Shown here piece after piece: positions 1 through 8,297 of a stretch of 42,624 nt of DNA; the first letter of the stretch is position 1; each line of letters starts with the position of its first letter. Position numbers and translations under genes: made by a program. Source of the stretch: Tepidimicrobium xylanilyticum (GTDB lineage Bacteria > Bacillota > Clostridia > Tissierellales > Tepidimicrobiaceae). The stretch is from positions 1 through 42,624 of the forward strand of contig NZ_FNNG01000017.1 in assembly GCF_900106765.1 (NCBI RefSeq), given 5' to 3'. The notes beneath the pieces were generated by a model, which ran no database searches, was not told the origin of the DNA, and saw only the letters and a list, made by a program, of their open reading frames with translations.

Positions 1-101
1 ACCAGAGAGTGGTTAGAAAAGAGCAATTAATTTTTTATTTCAACTGGCCCAGTTTTCGATTGAAATATGGTACAGTTTTCGGTTGACAAATACAACTGTC
101 A
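1..101 (+). mobile_element. Right end of an IS21-family-like insertion sequence (partial)
   Basis: The first 30 bases read in frame as a C-terminus ending REWLEKSN then TAA, as an IstB-like helper ATPase could end. Two imperfect 22-bp direct repeats follow, at 49-70 and 72-93, both containing CAGTTTTCG and TTGA. The element would end at TGTCA (97-101). Multiple terminal repeats just inside a CA end are characteristic of IS21-family elements. The rest of the element lies outside the window, so the family call rests on the repeats and a very short protein tail. Confidence 0.5.
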
Positions 102-351
102 TATGTTTTTTGGATCATAATCCCTTAATTGCTTGTTTTCTTCTTTAAATTTAGCACTTTCATCGAAACTAAATATCTTTCGTTTTAATACTAGAACCTA
201 TATATACCATTATAATCAATTAGCAAATATCTCCTTTTGTTATTCTCTAAAATAACTTCTCGTATCTTAACACTTTTACATCAAAGCTTTACTAATATAA
301 ACATATTATACTATTAATACTATTTTTTGCATTACCCTACTAAAGATTATG
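102..351. other. AT-rich spacer without recognisable gene
   Basis: This stretch lies between the insertion-sequence end and the ppsA terminator. I see no open frame with a ribosome binding site, no RNA gene and no strong dyad in it. Confidence 0.5.
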
Positions 352-402
352 TAAAAAAAGATATAGAATAGGCAGTTGTATTAAACTATCTATTCTATAT
401 CT
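352..402 (-). terminator. Rho-independent terminator of ppsA
   Basis: Arms AGATATAGAATA (359-370) and TATTCTATATCT (391-402) form a 12-bp stem. Read on the minus strand it is followed by a run of seven T. It lies about 58 bases past the ppsA stop codon. Confidence 0.8.
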
Positions 403-459
403 ATTGTAATTTAATAAATCCTCTTAGATTTTTATATGGGTCTATTAATGGTTATTTAA

Positions 460-2820
460 TTATAAATTCCTCAATTTATTCAATATTATCCTCTGTTCTA
501 CTGCTGCTACTAATCTTCTAGTATAGGCTACTGTATCAGGATTAACGCTTATACTGTCTATTCCTTCATGTACTAGGAATTCTGCAAATTCTGGATATTG
601 AGATGGACCTTGACCACAGATAGAAACAGTTTTTCCATATTTATGGGCTGCTTTAATCAACATGGATATAGCTCTTTTTACTGCTTCATTTCTCTCATCA
701 AAATATCCCATATTATTCAATATTCCTGAGTCCCTATCTGCCCCCATGACAAGCTGGGTTAAATCGTTACTTCCAATGCTAAATCCATCAACCATTTGAG
801 CAAACTCTTCTGCTTCAAATATTACGGATGGAACTTCAGCCATTATCCAGATCTTAAATCCTTTATTTTGAACTAGTCCTTCTTCTGCCATTATCTTTTT
901 TACCTTCTCAAGTTCCCAGGTAGTCCTTACAAAAGGTAACATAGCCCACACATTGTCTAAACCAAATTCTTCTCTTACCTTTCTTAATGCCCTGCATTCT
1001 AATCTAAATCCTTTTTCATATTCTGGAGAAATGTATCTAGATACCCCCCTCCATCCTATCATTGGGTTAGCTTCAATTGGTTCTACTTCGTCTCCACCCT
1101 TTAATCCTCTAAACTCATTTGTTCTAAAATCGCTCAATCTAACTACTACAGGCCTTGGATGGATTTCCTGAGCTACCATAGTAATTCCTTCTGCCATTTT
1201 GTCTATTAAAAGCTTACCTTGCCCAGTTTTTACTAAATACATTGGATGAGCTCCTACCATATTAGTAAATATGAATTCAGTTCTCATTAACCCAATTCCA
1301 TCAAAAGGAAGGTCCTTATATCTTCCAATTATAGAAGGTTCTCCTAAGTTCATATATATTTTAGTTCCTGTAATAGGTGCTAATTGGCTTAATAGATTGC
1401 TATCTAAAGCAAATCCTTGAGGTACAGATTGTACTTTTATTTCCTCTTTCTCTTCTTTTAATACTGCTCCTTCATATACTACTCCTCTTTTTGCATCTAC
1501 AGTTATTACACCACCTTCTTCTAATATTTCCATTGCTCCTTTTGCTCCTACAATACATGGAATACCTAATTCTCTCGACACGATAGCAGCATGACAAGTT
1601 CTACCACCTTCTTCCGTTACAACTGCATTGGCTCTTCTCATAGCTGGAACCATGTCTGGATTTGTCATAACGGTTACTAAAACATCCCCTTCTTCAATTC
1701 TAGATATTTCTGAAATGTCCTTTATCTTTTTTACCTTTCCCATACCAATACCTGGGGAAGCCGCCAGCCCTCTAACTAAAGACTTCAACTCTAAAGATTC
1801 AGTTTTATTTTCCAATTTTTCGTCCTCCTTTATGGTAGTAATGGGTCTGGATTGTAATATATACAATTCCTTTGTTTCCTTGTCAAATCCCCATTCTATG
1901 TCTTGATGACTTCCATATAGCTCTTCAATTTTAAGCCCAAAATCAATCAATTTCAATATTTCTTCGTCAGATAAGCATTTCCTGTTTACATTTTCATAGC
2001 CTATACAATCTCCCACTTTTATCTCTATAGTACCTATACCTTCATCCTTTTTAACCACCATCACCGTCTTTTCAGCAATATGCGTTTCCTTAATTTCCCT
2101 TGTCCTTTTATCTACTATAAATTCGTCCGGAGTTACAGCTCCAGATACTACTGCTTCACCTAAACCCCAACTGGCATTTATCATCATCTCATCCCTATTA
2201 CCATTAACTGGATTAGCAGTAAACATCACCCCAGACTTTTCGCTATTGACCATCTTCTGCACTACTACGGAAAGACTTACTTGAAAATGATCAAACCCCT
2301 GCTCTTCTCTATAAAATATGGCTCTTGCTGTCCACAATGAAGCCCAGCACTTTCTAATGTGGTTTAATAGTTCTTCCTTTCCCCTTATATGAAGGTAGGT
2401 ATCCTGTTGCCCTGCAAAGGAAGCCTCTGGCAAATCTTCGGCTGTGGCAGATGACCTAACAGCCACTTCTGGATTTTCTAATTTTATTTCTTGGCTAAAT
2501 TGATCATAGGCTGATATTATCTCATTTTCCAAGTCATTTGGAATATTAGCTGAATTTATCAGCTCTTGAATTTCTACACTAGTCTTTTGTAGATCAATAG
2601 AATCTTTCACATCTGTATTCTCAATTAGTAATTTTATCTTATCATTTAATTGAGCTTTATTTATAAAATAAGTATAAGCTTGAGCAGTTACACAAAAACC
2701 TGGTGGGACGTTTAATCCCTTTTGGGTCAGCTCTCCTAAATTTGCCCCCTTGCCCCCAACAATGGGTATATCACCTTTCCCGATCTGATTAAACCATTTA
2801 ATATATCTGTAACGCGACAT
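460..2820 (-). CDS. ppsA: Phosphoenolpyruvate synthase
   Basis: A 786-aa protein that converts pyruvate, ATP and water to PEP, AMP and phosphate, a cytosolic gluconeogenic step useful to an organism living on amino acids. The N-terminal PPDK ATP-grasp domain (about 1-330) begins with GGKGANLGEL. The mobile phospho-histidine domain carries GGRTCHAAIVSRELGIP near residue 405-420 with the catalytic His. The C-terminal TIM barrel ends with SICGQGPSQYPE holding the catalytic Cys. Length matches the family (E. coli 792 aa). The ATG is preceded by AGGAGG at good spacing. It is monocistronic with its own terminator. Pyruvate phosphate dikinase is less likely because that enzyme is about 870 aa. Confidence 0.95.
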   Translation of the reverse strand: MSRYRYIKWFNQIGKGDIPIVGGKGANLGELTQKGLNVPPGFCVTAQAYTYFINKAQLNDKIKLLIENTDVKDSIDLQKTSVEIQELINSANIPNDLENEIISAYDQFSQEIKLENPEVAVRSSATAEDLPEASFAGQQDTYLHIRGKEELLNHIRKCWASLWTARAIFYREEQGFDHFQVSLSVVVQKMVNSEKSGVMFTANPVNGNRDEMMINASWGLGEAVVSGAVTPDEFIVDKRTREIKETHIAEKTVMVVKKDEGIGTIEIKVGDCIGYENVNRKCLSDEEILKLIDFGLKIEELYGSHQDIEWGFDKETKELYILQSRPITTIKEDEKLENKTESLELKSLVRGLAASPGIGMGKVKKIKDISEISRIEEGDVLVTVMTNPDMVPAMRRANAVVTEEGGRTCHAAIVSRELGIPCIVGAKGAMEILEEGGVITVDAKRGVVYEGAVLKEEKEEIKVQSVPQGFALDSNLLSQLAPITGTKIYMNLGEPSIIGRYKDLPFDGIGLMRTEFIFTNMVGAHPMYLVKTGQGKLLIDKMAEGITMVAQEIHPRPVVVRLSDFRTNEFRGLKGGDEVEPIEANPMIGWRGVSRYISPEYEKGFRLECRALRKVREEFGLDNVWAMLPFVRTTWELEKVKKIMAEEGLVQNKGFKIWIMAEVPSVIFEAEEFAQMVDGFSIGSNDLTQLVMGADRDSGILNNMGYFDERNEAVKRAISMLIKAAHKYGKTVSICGQGPSQYPEFAEFLVHEGIDSISVNPDTVAYTRRLVAAVEQRIILNKLRNL

Positions 2821-3011
2821 ATTGTATCCTCCTATTTGAATGATTTTATATATATATTATAACATATTTATATTAATATGCTATACTTTTTATTTGTTTT
2901 TAAAAAATACCCTTAGAAATTATTTCTTAAAGTATTTTAAACCTTTATTAAAATTAATATTATTATATTGGTTATAATTTCTAATTACATATTAAAAATC
3001 AATTCTAAATT

Positions 3012-3038
3012 AAAAAATCCCCGTATTATAATACGGGG
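3012..3038 (-). terminator. Terminator of the 68-aa hydrophobic protein gene
   Basis: Self-complementary CCCCGTATTATAATACGGGG (3019-3038) is followed on the minus strand by six T. It starts directly after the stop codon at 3039. Confidence 0.85.
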
Positions 3039-3245
3039 TTAAAAGCACCAACCATTTGTGAACAGTATAACTAGTAATAGGAAGAAGAATAGTAAAGAAT
3101 CGTCTCCTCCATTAAACCAACATCCATTATTAAATAATACTACTAATAATAAGAAGAAGAACAATAGTTCATCGTCAACTTGGTCAAAGATGCCACCAAT
3201 TCCTCTTTTCCTTTTTCCTCCAACAATATTATTATCATCTACCAT
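3039..3245 (-). CDS. Tiny two-repeat hydrophobic protein, possibly sporulation-related
   Basis: A 68-aa protein. I chose the ATG at 3245 (MVDDNN) because AAGGAGG lies just upstream; the frame is open further but without a site. A short basic head (GGKRKRGIGG) is followed by two near-identical units, DDELLFFFLLLVVLFNNG and DDSLLFFFLLLVILFTNG, each an acidic pair plus a 12-residue hydrophobic run. The second unit is followed by WCF. No enzyme domain is visible. A related gene lies at 3612-3779. Similar miniproteins are common in spore-forming Firmicutes and are sometimes tied to the spore coat or forespore membrane, but that role is inference here. Confidence 0.75.
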   Translation of the reverse strand: MVDDNNIVGGKRKRGIGGIFDQVDDELLFFFLLLVVLFNNGCWFNGGDDSLLFFFLLLVILFTNGWCF

Positions 3246-3399
3246 GATTCGAACCTCCTTTTTTACTTTCTCATTGTATATTATGTAATTAATTCCAATA
3301 AGGTTACTATTTTGTATATAATTTAGTTTTCTGGGAATCATATTTCAAGAATAGGAATGTTACATTCATCAATCTAAAGAATAAAAGAGGAGTGATCAA

Positions 3400-3597
3400 A
3401 TGGATACTCTAGCATTAATACTAGTTATAATAGGTGCCCTTAACTGGGGACTAATTGGATTGTTCCAATTCGACTTAGTTGCAACAATTTTTGGAGGTGT
3501 AAATTCAGCTTTAAGCAGGCTAATATATGGGTTAGTTGGGTTAGCAGGTTTGTATTCTATTAAATTCCTGTTTCTGGATAGAGAAAAAACACAGTAG
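3400..3597 (+). CDS. DUF378 family small membrane protein
   Basis: A 65-aa protein with two transmembrane helices (about 4-30 and 38-58). The first carries the family hallmark GALNWGLIGLFQFDLVA, after which a GG turn leads to the second. GAGG precedes the ATG. The family is widespread in bacteria and its function is unknown. It is the only plus-strand gene between minus-strand neighbours, so it needs its own promoter. It sits between two hydrophobic miniprotein genes, but being on the opposite strand it is not co-transcribed with them. Confidence 0.85.
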   Translation: MDTLALILVIIGALNWGLIGLFQFDLVATIFGGVNSALSRLIYGLVGLAGLYSIKFLFLDREKTQ

Positions 3598-3613
3598 TCT
3601 TCCTACTGTGTTT
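3587..3613 (-). terminator. Hairpin shared by the DUF378 gene and the 55-aa gene
   Basis: AAACACAGTAG (3587-3597) pairs with CTACTGTGTTT (3603-3613) around a 5-base loop. The minus-strand side runs into a longer T tract, so it best terminates the leftward 55-aa gene whose stop lies inside it. It may also serve the DUF378 gene. Confidence 0.75.
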
Positions 3614-3779
3614 AAAATATGCCAAATATGAATATGATTAGAAATAGAAGTATTATCTCTTCATCAAATTTACGACCATATCCTCCTTTAAATCCACTGC
3701 TAAATAATAGGAGCAGTATTAACAGTAATATTATACTGCTTTCACCACCTTTAGCTAATCCTTCAAATAACCCAGCCAA
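3612..3779 (-). CDS. Tiny two-repeat hydrophobic protein with TTG start
   Basis: A 55-aa protein starting at TTG (3779) behind GGGGAGG, six bases upstream. It begins MAGLFEGLAKGG, then a first unit ESSIILLLILLLLFSSG, a glycine-rich linker GFKGGYGRKF, and a second unit DEEIILLFLIIFIFG. The layout, an acidic pair leading into a leucine/phenylalanine-rich span and repeated twice, is that of the 68-aa protein at 3039-3245, so the two look like diverged members of one family. No function can be assigned from the sequence. It is easily missed because of its size and start codon. Confidence 0.7.
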   Translation of the reverse strand: MAGLFEGLAKGGESSIILLLILLLLFSSGFKGGYGRKFDEEIILLFLIIFIFGIF

Positions 3780-3792
3780 TGTTTAAACCTCC

Positions 3793-3848
3793 CCAAAAAA
3801 CATACTTTATTATATATTATTCAGTGTATGTTTTTTGGTTCCTTTAAT
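3793..3848 (-). terminator. Terminator of the nagB/CYTH operon
   Basis: CCAAAAAACATAC (3793-3805) pairs with GTATGTTTTTTGG (3836-3848) around an AT-rich loop. The CYTH stop codon lies inside the structure. The A and T runs make it usable in either direction. Confidence 0.65.
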
Positions 3849-4378
3849 TCCTCCTTCAATTCTATTATGGATTTAGTTGAAATATTTTTTCTATCAATAT
3901 TTAAGAGTTCTATGGCTTTTTCTAAATCTTCTTCATTATGAACTTCTATTTCCATATATGGATAGGGATAAGTTTCTTCGTCCCATTGATCTAAATCAAA
4001 CCTAATGTTTTCATAAAGATAGGATTTCCTTAATTTATGCCCCTTTGCAACAACACCATATTTTAAATCTTTCAAAATGGATAGCATAGACTCTATATCC
4101 TCTATTCGAGTAGTAATCTCAATGTTTTTTCTACTTCCTTTTACGCTAACATTTTTCTTTAAGGTTAAATATATATTAGTTTCATCGGTAATAAGATTCT
4201 TGTTCTCCCTAATCCTAAGATAGCTATTTAGCTCCCTTTCAATATACTTATCTTTAGAATCTATAACAAAGTTTTTCTGATCTTCTATTGCTATTAGTTT
4301 AGCTCCCATTTCCTTCAACCTATTCTCCATATATTGCAAATCGATATTTAATACCTTGACTTCTATTTCCTTGGCCAT
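3821..4378 (-). CDS. CYTH domain protein (class IV adenylate cyclase / triphosphatase-like)
   Basis: A 185-aa protein. The N-terminal ExExK signature (E4, E6, K8 in KEIEVKV) marks the CYTH fold, whose eight-strand tunnel binds triphosphates with divalent metal. Later alternating charged strands fit: YLRIREN, YLTLKK, RKSYLYENIRFDLD and YMEIEVHNEEDLEKA. Members are adenylate cyclases, thiamine triphosphatases or inorganic triphosphatases, and the sequence alone does not separate these. AGGAGG precedes the ATG. It is the last gene of the run from 9394, 33 bases after nagB. Why it travels with nagB is not evident. Confidence 0.85.
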   Translation of the reverse strand: MAKEIEVKVLNIDLQYMENRLKEMGAKLIAIEDQKNFVIDSKDKYIERELNSYLRIRENKNLITDETNIYLTLKKNVSVKGSRKNIEITTRIEDIESMLSILKDLKYGVVAKGHKLRKSYLYENIRFDLDQWDEETYPYPYMEIEVHNEEDLEKAIELLNIDRKNISTKSIIELKEELKEPKNIH

Positions 4379-4411
4379 AGAATGTGCCTCCTAATTAGAA
4401 GCTTTCCTGAT

Positions 4412-5137
4412 TTAACCATTATACGCTTCTTCATCAACTATTACGGTAACATCTGGGTGCAATAGTAGGATGCTCGCTGGCAGTTTTGTAGTGATTTTAT
4501 CTTGCTTTAACAATTCTTTAATTACATTAGCTTTCTTCTTTCCATTAGCTAGTAGAATGATCTTCTTTGCCTTCATTATACTGCCTATCCCCATGGTAAT
4601 TGCAGTTTTAGGTACTTGATCTATAGAGTCAAAAAATCTAGAATTTGCCTGAATGGTGGATTCAGTTAAATTTACAACGCTAGTACCTACATTTAATGCT
4701 TCATCGGGTTCATTAAAGGCAATATGCCCATTTTCTCCTATACCTAATACTTGCAAATCTATACCGCCTTTTTCTTCAATTAACCTATCATATTCTTTAC
4801 AGTATTTTTCTGGATTTTCAACCTTTCCATCGGGAATAAATGTATTATTAGGATCAATATTAATGTGGTCAAATAAGGTAGTCTTCATATAATAGTGGTA
4901 GCTATTTGGATGGTCTTTATCGATTCCAACATACTCATCTAAATTAAAGGTCGTTACCTGAGAAAAATCCAATCCTTCTTCCTTGTGTAACCTAATTAAT
5001 TCTCTATACATTCCTTCTGGAGTGCTTCCAGTTGCCAAGCCTAATACTAAATTAGGTTTTTTTGCTATTTCATCTTTAATGATATTAGCTGCAGTTTTAC
5101 TAAGCTCCTCATAGTTTTTTTCAACAATTACCTTCAT
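4412..5137 (-). CDS. nagB: Glucosamine-6-phosphate deaminase
   Basis: A 241-aa enzyme turning glucosamine-6-phosphate into fructose-6-phosphate and ammonia, the last step of amino-sugar catabolism. It shows the phosphate loop LGLATGSTPEGMY, the catalytic region FNLDEYVGI, and GIGENGHIAFNEP containing the active-site His. Length fits the short Firmicutes form, which lacks the allosteric extension. I start at ATG 5137 (MKVIVEKNY) because GGGAGGT sits seven bases upstream; an upstream in-frame ATG has no site. It begins one base after the metallophosphoesterase stop, so translation is probably coupled. It would complete the MurNAc/GlcNAc pathway encoded at 10-18 kb; no nagA is seen nearby. Confidence 0.95.
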   Translation of the reverse strand: MKVIVEKNYEELSKTAANIIKDEIAKKPNLVLGLATGSTPEGMYRELIRLHKEEGLDFSQVTTFNLDEYVGIDKDHPNSYHYYMKTTLFDHINIDPNNTFIPDGKVENPEKYCKEYDRLIEEKGGIDLQVLGIGENGHIAFNEPDEALNVGTSVVNLTESTIQANSRFFDSIDQVPKTAITMGIGSIMKAKKIILLANGKKKANVIKELLKQDKITTKLPASILLLHPDVTVIVDEEAYNG

Positions 5138-5138
5138 A

Positions 5139-5834
5139 CTAATACCTCCCATTAAATATTTTTTTGGGTTTAAAATCTATAAAATCACTAGAAACACAGT
5201 AAAACTGTATCCCTAGAATATTACCTTCCACTGCGAATCTATGCCCTTCTGCATGCAAATGACCATAGATACATATATCCACCTTATAATTTACCATTAA
5301 ATCTACAAATTCATTTGGACTCTTATCCATATTAAAAGGAGGATAATGAAGCATTGCAATTTTAAAATCTACCTTATCAACAATGCTTGACAAAGACAAT
5401 TCCAATCTATTTAATTCCCTATTAAATATTTTTCTGTCCTGTGAACTAAAACCTTCATAATCTTCTGATATCCAACCTCTAGTGCCTCCAATACCAATAT
5501 TATTATAAACAAAGCTATTGTTTTGAATAAAGGTTATGGTTTTTAAGTTTAACTCCTTTAATTTCTTAGGTCCTGTCCACCAGTAATCATGATTCCCTTT
5601 AGTTATTACCTTATAACCAGGCAAATCGTCTATCATTTTTAAATCATGGTAAGCCTCACTTAACTTCAGTGCCCAGGATATATCACCAGGCAATAATACT
5701 AAATCATCATCCTTTATCATTTTTTCCCAACTTTTGTATATTTTCTCGTCATGATTAACCCAATTCTCGCCAAATATGTTCATGGGTTTTGCTTTTGTAT
5801 GGTCTAAATGTAAATCTCCAATTCCATATATCAA
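5139..5834 (-). CDS. Calcineurin-like metallophosphoesterase
   Basis: A 231-aa predicted phosphohydrolase. All five metal-binding blocks of the family are present: GIGDLHLDH, LLPGDISWA, TKGNHDYWW, AMLHYPP and IYGHLHAEGH. I choose the TTG at 5834 because GAGGTG lies six bases upstream; the GTG three codons earlier has no site. No signal peptide, so cytosolic. It lies between the yhaN-like gene (33 bases upstream) and nagB (essentially abutting), forming one operon with a second, unrelated-looking phosphoesterase (yhaO-like). The substrate cannot be read from the sequence. Confidence 0.88.
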   Translation of the reverse strand: MIYGIGDLHLDHTKAKPMNIFGENWVNHDEKIYKSWEKMIKDDDLVLLPGDISWALKLSEAYHDLKMIDDLPGYKVITKGNHDYWWTGPKKLKELNLKTITFIQNNSFVYNNIGIGGTRGWISEDYEGFSSQDRKIFNRELNRLELSLSSIVDKVDFKIAMLHYPPFNMDKSPNEFVDLMVNYKVDICIYGHLHAEGHRFAVEGNILGIQFYCVSSDFIDFKPKKIFNGRY

Positions 5835-5867
5835 CGGAATCACCTCATAGGAAGAAAATAAAGTATA

Positions 5868-8297
5868 TTAACTTAAACTTATAAAATTATATTCTAAGCC
5901 CAATTTATCTAATATCTGTTTTTCTCGATAATGGCAAGTAAAAAGAATTATCTGTCTTTCTTTACTTATTTCTGCAATAAATTTTAATATATTTCCTAAT
6001 CGATGGTTATCGTACTGAATAAAGCAATCATCTAGTATTAATGGTAAACTAGCACCTTTTATTGAGGTTGTTATGCTAAACCTTAAAGCAAAGTATAACT
6101 GATCAACAGTACCTCCACTTAAGCTATCTATTGGGATTATTTCACCAGTAGAGGGGTTTTCTACTGCCATGTTTAGATCATCTCTTACCTTTACCCTTCC
6201 ATATTTACCCTTGGAAATAAGATTTATTATTCTACTAACCTGCCTATTTATTTCTGGGGCAAACTGATTATGTATTTCCCGAGAAATTTTTTCTATTGTG
6301 CGCTTTGCTATTTCTATAGAATTAATCCTGTCTTTATAATATTTGGCTTCAGCTTCCAGCCTATTTATTTCACCTTCAATATCTGCCAAATATTTTATCT
6401 CATCATTTAAGCTGTTAATTCGTCCTTCCAATCTAGCCCAAGTACTCTTGAGAGTAGAAAGGGATTCTTCCTTCAATTTAATTTGATTTTTTACATGGGA
6501 AATATCCAGCTTGTCTATATTAAAATAATCCTCATCAAACTCCGATAGTATTGACTCTAATTCTTCCAAGGTAGTATCTCCCAAAATCCTCTTTATAGCT
6601 TCTACCTTTCCTTCCCTATCTAATAGCAATCTTTCATAATCCTTATTCTTATCTAAACCCTCTTTAAATTCCTCTAATGTATTGGATTTGTTTTTGTAAA
6701 GTATTTCATCTAATCTTTCTTTAATATATTGCCTATCTCCGCTTTTCCTTTCCAATAGATTTTTAGCTTCTTCTAACTCTGACTTTAGGCGATTTATGTA
6801 TTCCAAATCTTGACTATATTTAATTTGCATCAATCGTACTTTTTCATATAATTGGTTTAATTCTACTTTTGAAGAACAGCTATATTTGTGTAATATCCCT
6901 TTTTGCTTTTCGTCAATTGCATACAACCTATTCTTCCTCTTTTCTTCCTCTACCCCAATGATTTTTATATTATTCATTAACTTATCCAATTCATAACTAT
7001 ATTTACTAATGGTTTTTCTGGTAGCTATAAAAAGGCCTGTAAATGCTAGGAGTAAAATTCCAATTAATGGATTAACTAAAACTAATCCAAGAGCAATAGC
7101 TCCAAATAACAGGAATGCATATCCCTTAATTTTCAATCCCTTTATTCTTTCCTCTAAATTCTTTGCCTCTCCATTTAGAATTTCCAATCTATTCTGCTGG
7201 CTATTTAAAACTAGGTCATTCCTTTCATCTTCCATCTCATTAAATGAATTTACATCTTCAGTTAATTCATCTACCTTTATATCCTTTATAATTTGTCCAT
7301 CTTCTTTCAAAACATCTTTCTTGATCCTTAACTCCAAACCATCTATCTTTGATCTTAAGCTCTCTATTTGGTTATCTAAAATTTCCAAATCCTTTGCAAA
7401 CTTTAGGCCTGTTGTATAATCTTCTAAGTTCAAGAAAGAATAGGGTTTCAATAATTCAATATTCTTATCCAAAGATTTAATTTGTTCCTGTAAATCTAAT
7501 ATCTCATCATAAAACCTCTTCTTCTCCAATAGTTCAGCTTTTACCAATAGATCTTTGAGACCTAAAAGTTCCTCTTCTTCATGTTCAATTCTTTTTCTTA
7601 TAATATTTATTTCATCAACAGTATTATTATACTCCTTTTGTTTTTCCATTACTAGCTTTCTTTTTTCTCTCAACTTCTCCAACTGAATTAAAACCTTGCC
7701 ATAAGGCTTTGTATAAGCTTTACCTGTACCAATCTTTTTTAATTCATCCTCTAAATAGGCAACTGCTTCCTTTACAGATACTTCATCATCTAAACTAGTA
7801 CTTATATTGGCTAATCTATCCTTTACTTCTTTAGATAGGTCCAGGTCAACTCTATTTCCCAATTGACTTACGGATATGGTATTTTTATAAACTATAGAAT
7901 TAAAGTCGAAAAAGTGTACTCCAGGCAGATGGAGTTTAACCTTTTCTCCATTATCTATCTTGGATGTTATATCCTCTCCTGTCAATTCATCGTATACCTT
8001 TAGCTCTCCTTTATGGAAATCCCTTTCTATTCTATATTCCTTTCCATTTTTAACAAGCTTCAAAATTCCCATATATTCATTTCTGGACCAAGGCTTGTAT
8101 CTTTCATATTCTTCCAGATAATATCGCTTTTTTGCATAAGGTCTCAAAAAACCATAGAACATTCCATAAATAAAATTATGAATTGTAGTTTTACCAGATT
8201 CGTTCTCTCCATAAATAATATTTAAGCCTTCTTCTAATTTAAAAATTTTGTTTTCAAATTTACCAAAGGATATTAGATTTAGTTCCTTCAAAATCAT
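5868..8297 (-). CDS. yhaN: YhaN/SbcC-like AAA ATPase with membrane-spanning coiled coil
   Basis: An 809-aa SMC/Rad50-type ATPase, the partner of the nuclease encoded just upstream. Walker A is GENESGKTT (about residues 30-38). The signature LSGGTVDQLYFALRF and Walker B LPLILDDCF lie in the last 110 residues. Long heptad-rich coiled coils fill the middle. Two hydrophobic helices at about 390-425, with PLIGILLLAF in the second, interrupt the coil, as in Bacillus YhaN and unlike SbcC. It overlaps yhaO by ATGA. YhaN in Bacillus is longer (about 960 aa). Role in DNA end processing is inferred from the family. Confidence 0.85.
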   Translation of the reverse strand: MILKELNLISFGKFENKIFKLEEGLNIIYGENESGKTTIHNFIYGMFYGFLRPYAKKRYYLEEYERYKPWSRNEYMGILKLVKNGKEYRIERDFHKGELKVYDELTGEDITSKIDNGEKVKLHLPGVHFFDFNSIVYKNTISVSQLGNRVDLDLSKEVKDRLANISTSLDDEVSVKEAVAYLEDELKKIGTGKAYTKPYGKVLIQLEKLREKRKLVMEKQKEYNNTVDEINIIRKRIEHEEEELLGLKDLLVKAELLEKKRFYDEILDLQEQIKSLDKNIELLKPYSFLNLEDYTTGLKFAKDLEILDNQIESLRSKIDGLELRIKKDVLKEDGQIIKDIKVDELTEDVNSFNEMEDERNDLVLNSQQNRLEILNGEAKNLEERIKGLKIKGYAFLLFGAIALGLVLVNPLIGILLLAFTGLFIATRKTISKYSYELDKLMNNIKIIGVEEEKRKNRLYAIDEKQKGILHKYSCSSKVELNQLYEKVRLMQIKYSQDLEYINRLKSELEEAKNLLERKSGDRQYIKERLDEILYKNKSNTLEEFKEGLDKNKDYERLLLDREGKVEAIKRILGDTTLEELESILSEFDEDYFNIDKLDISHVKNQIKLKEESLSTLKSTWARLEGRINSLNDEIKYLADIEGEINRLEAEAKYYKDRINSIEIAKRTIEKISREIHNQFAPEINRQVSRIINLISKGKYGRVKVRDDLNMAVENPSTGEIIPIDSLSGGTVDQLYFALRFSITTSIKGASLPLILDDCFIQYDNHRLGNILKFIAEISKERQIILFTCHYREKQILDKLGLEYNFISLS

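Noticed and set aside
953-1906. Several plus-strand open frames inside the PEP synthase gene
   Set aside because: They are antisense shadows of a strongly conserved enzyme, with low-complexity Leu/Ser-rich translations and no ribosome sites.
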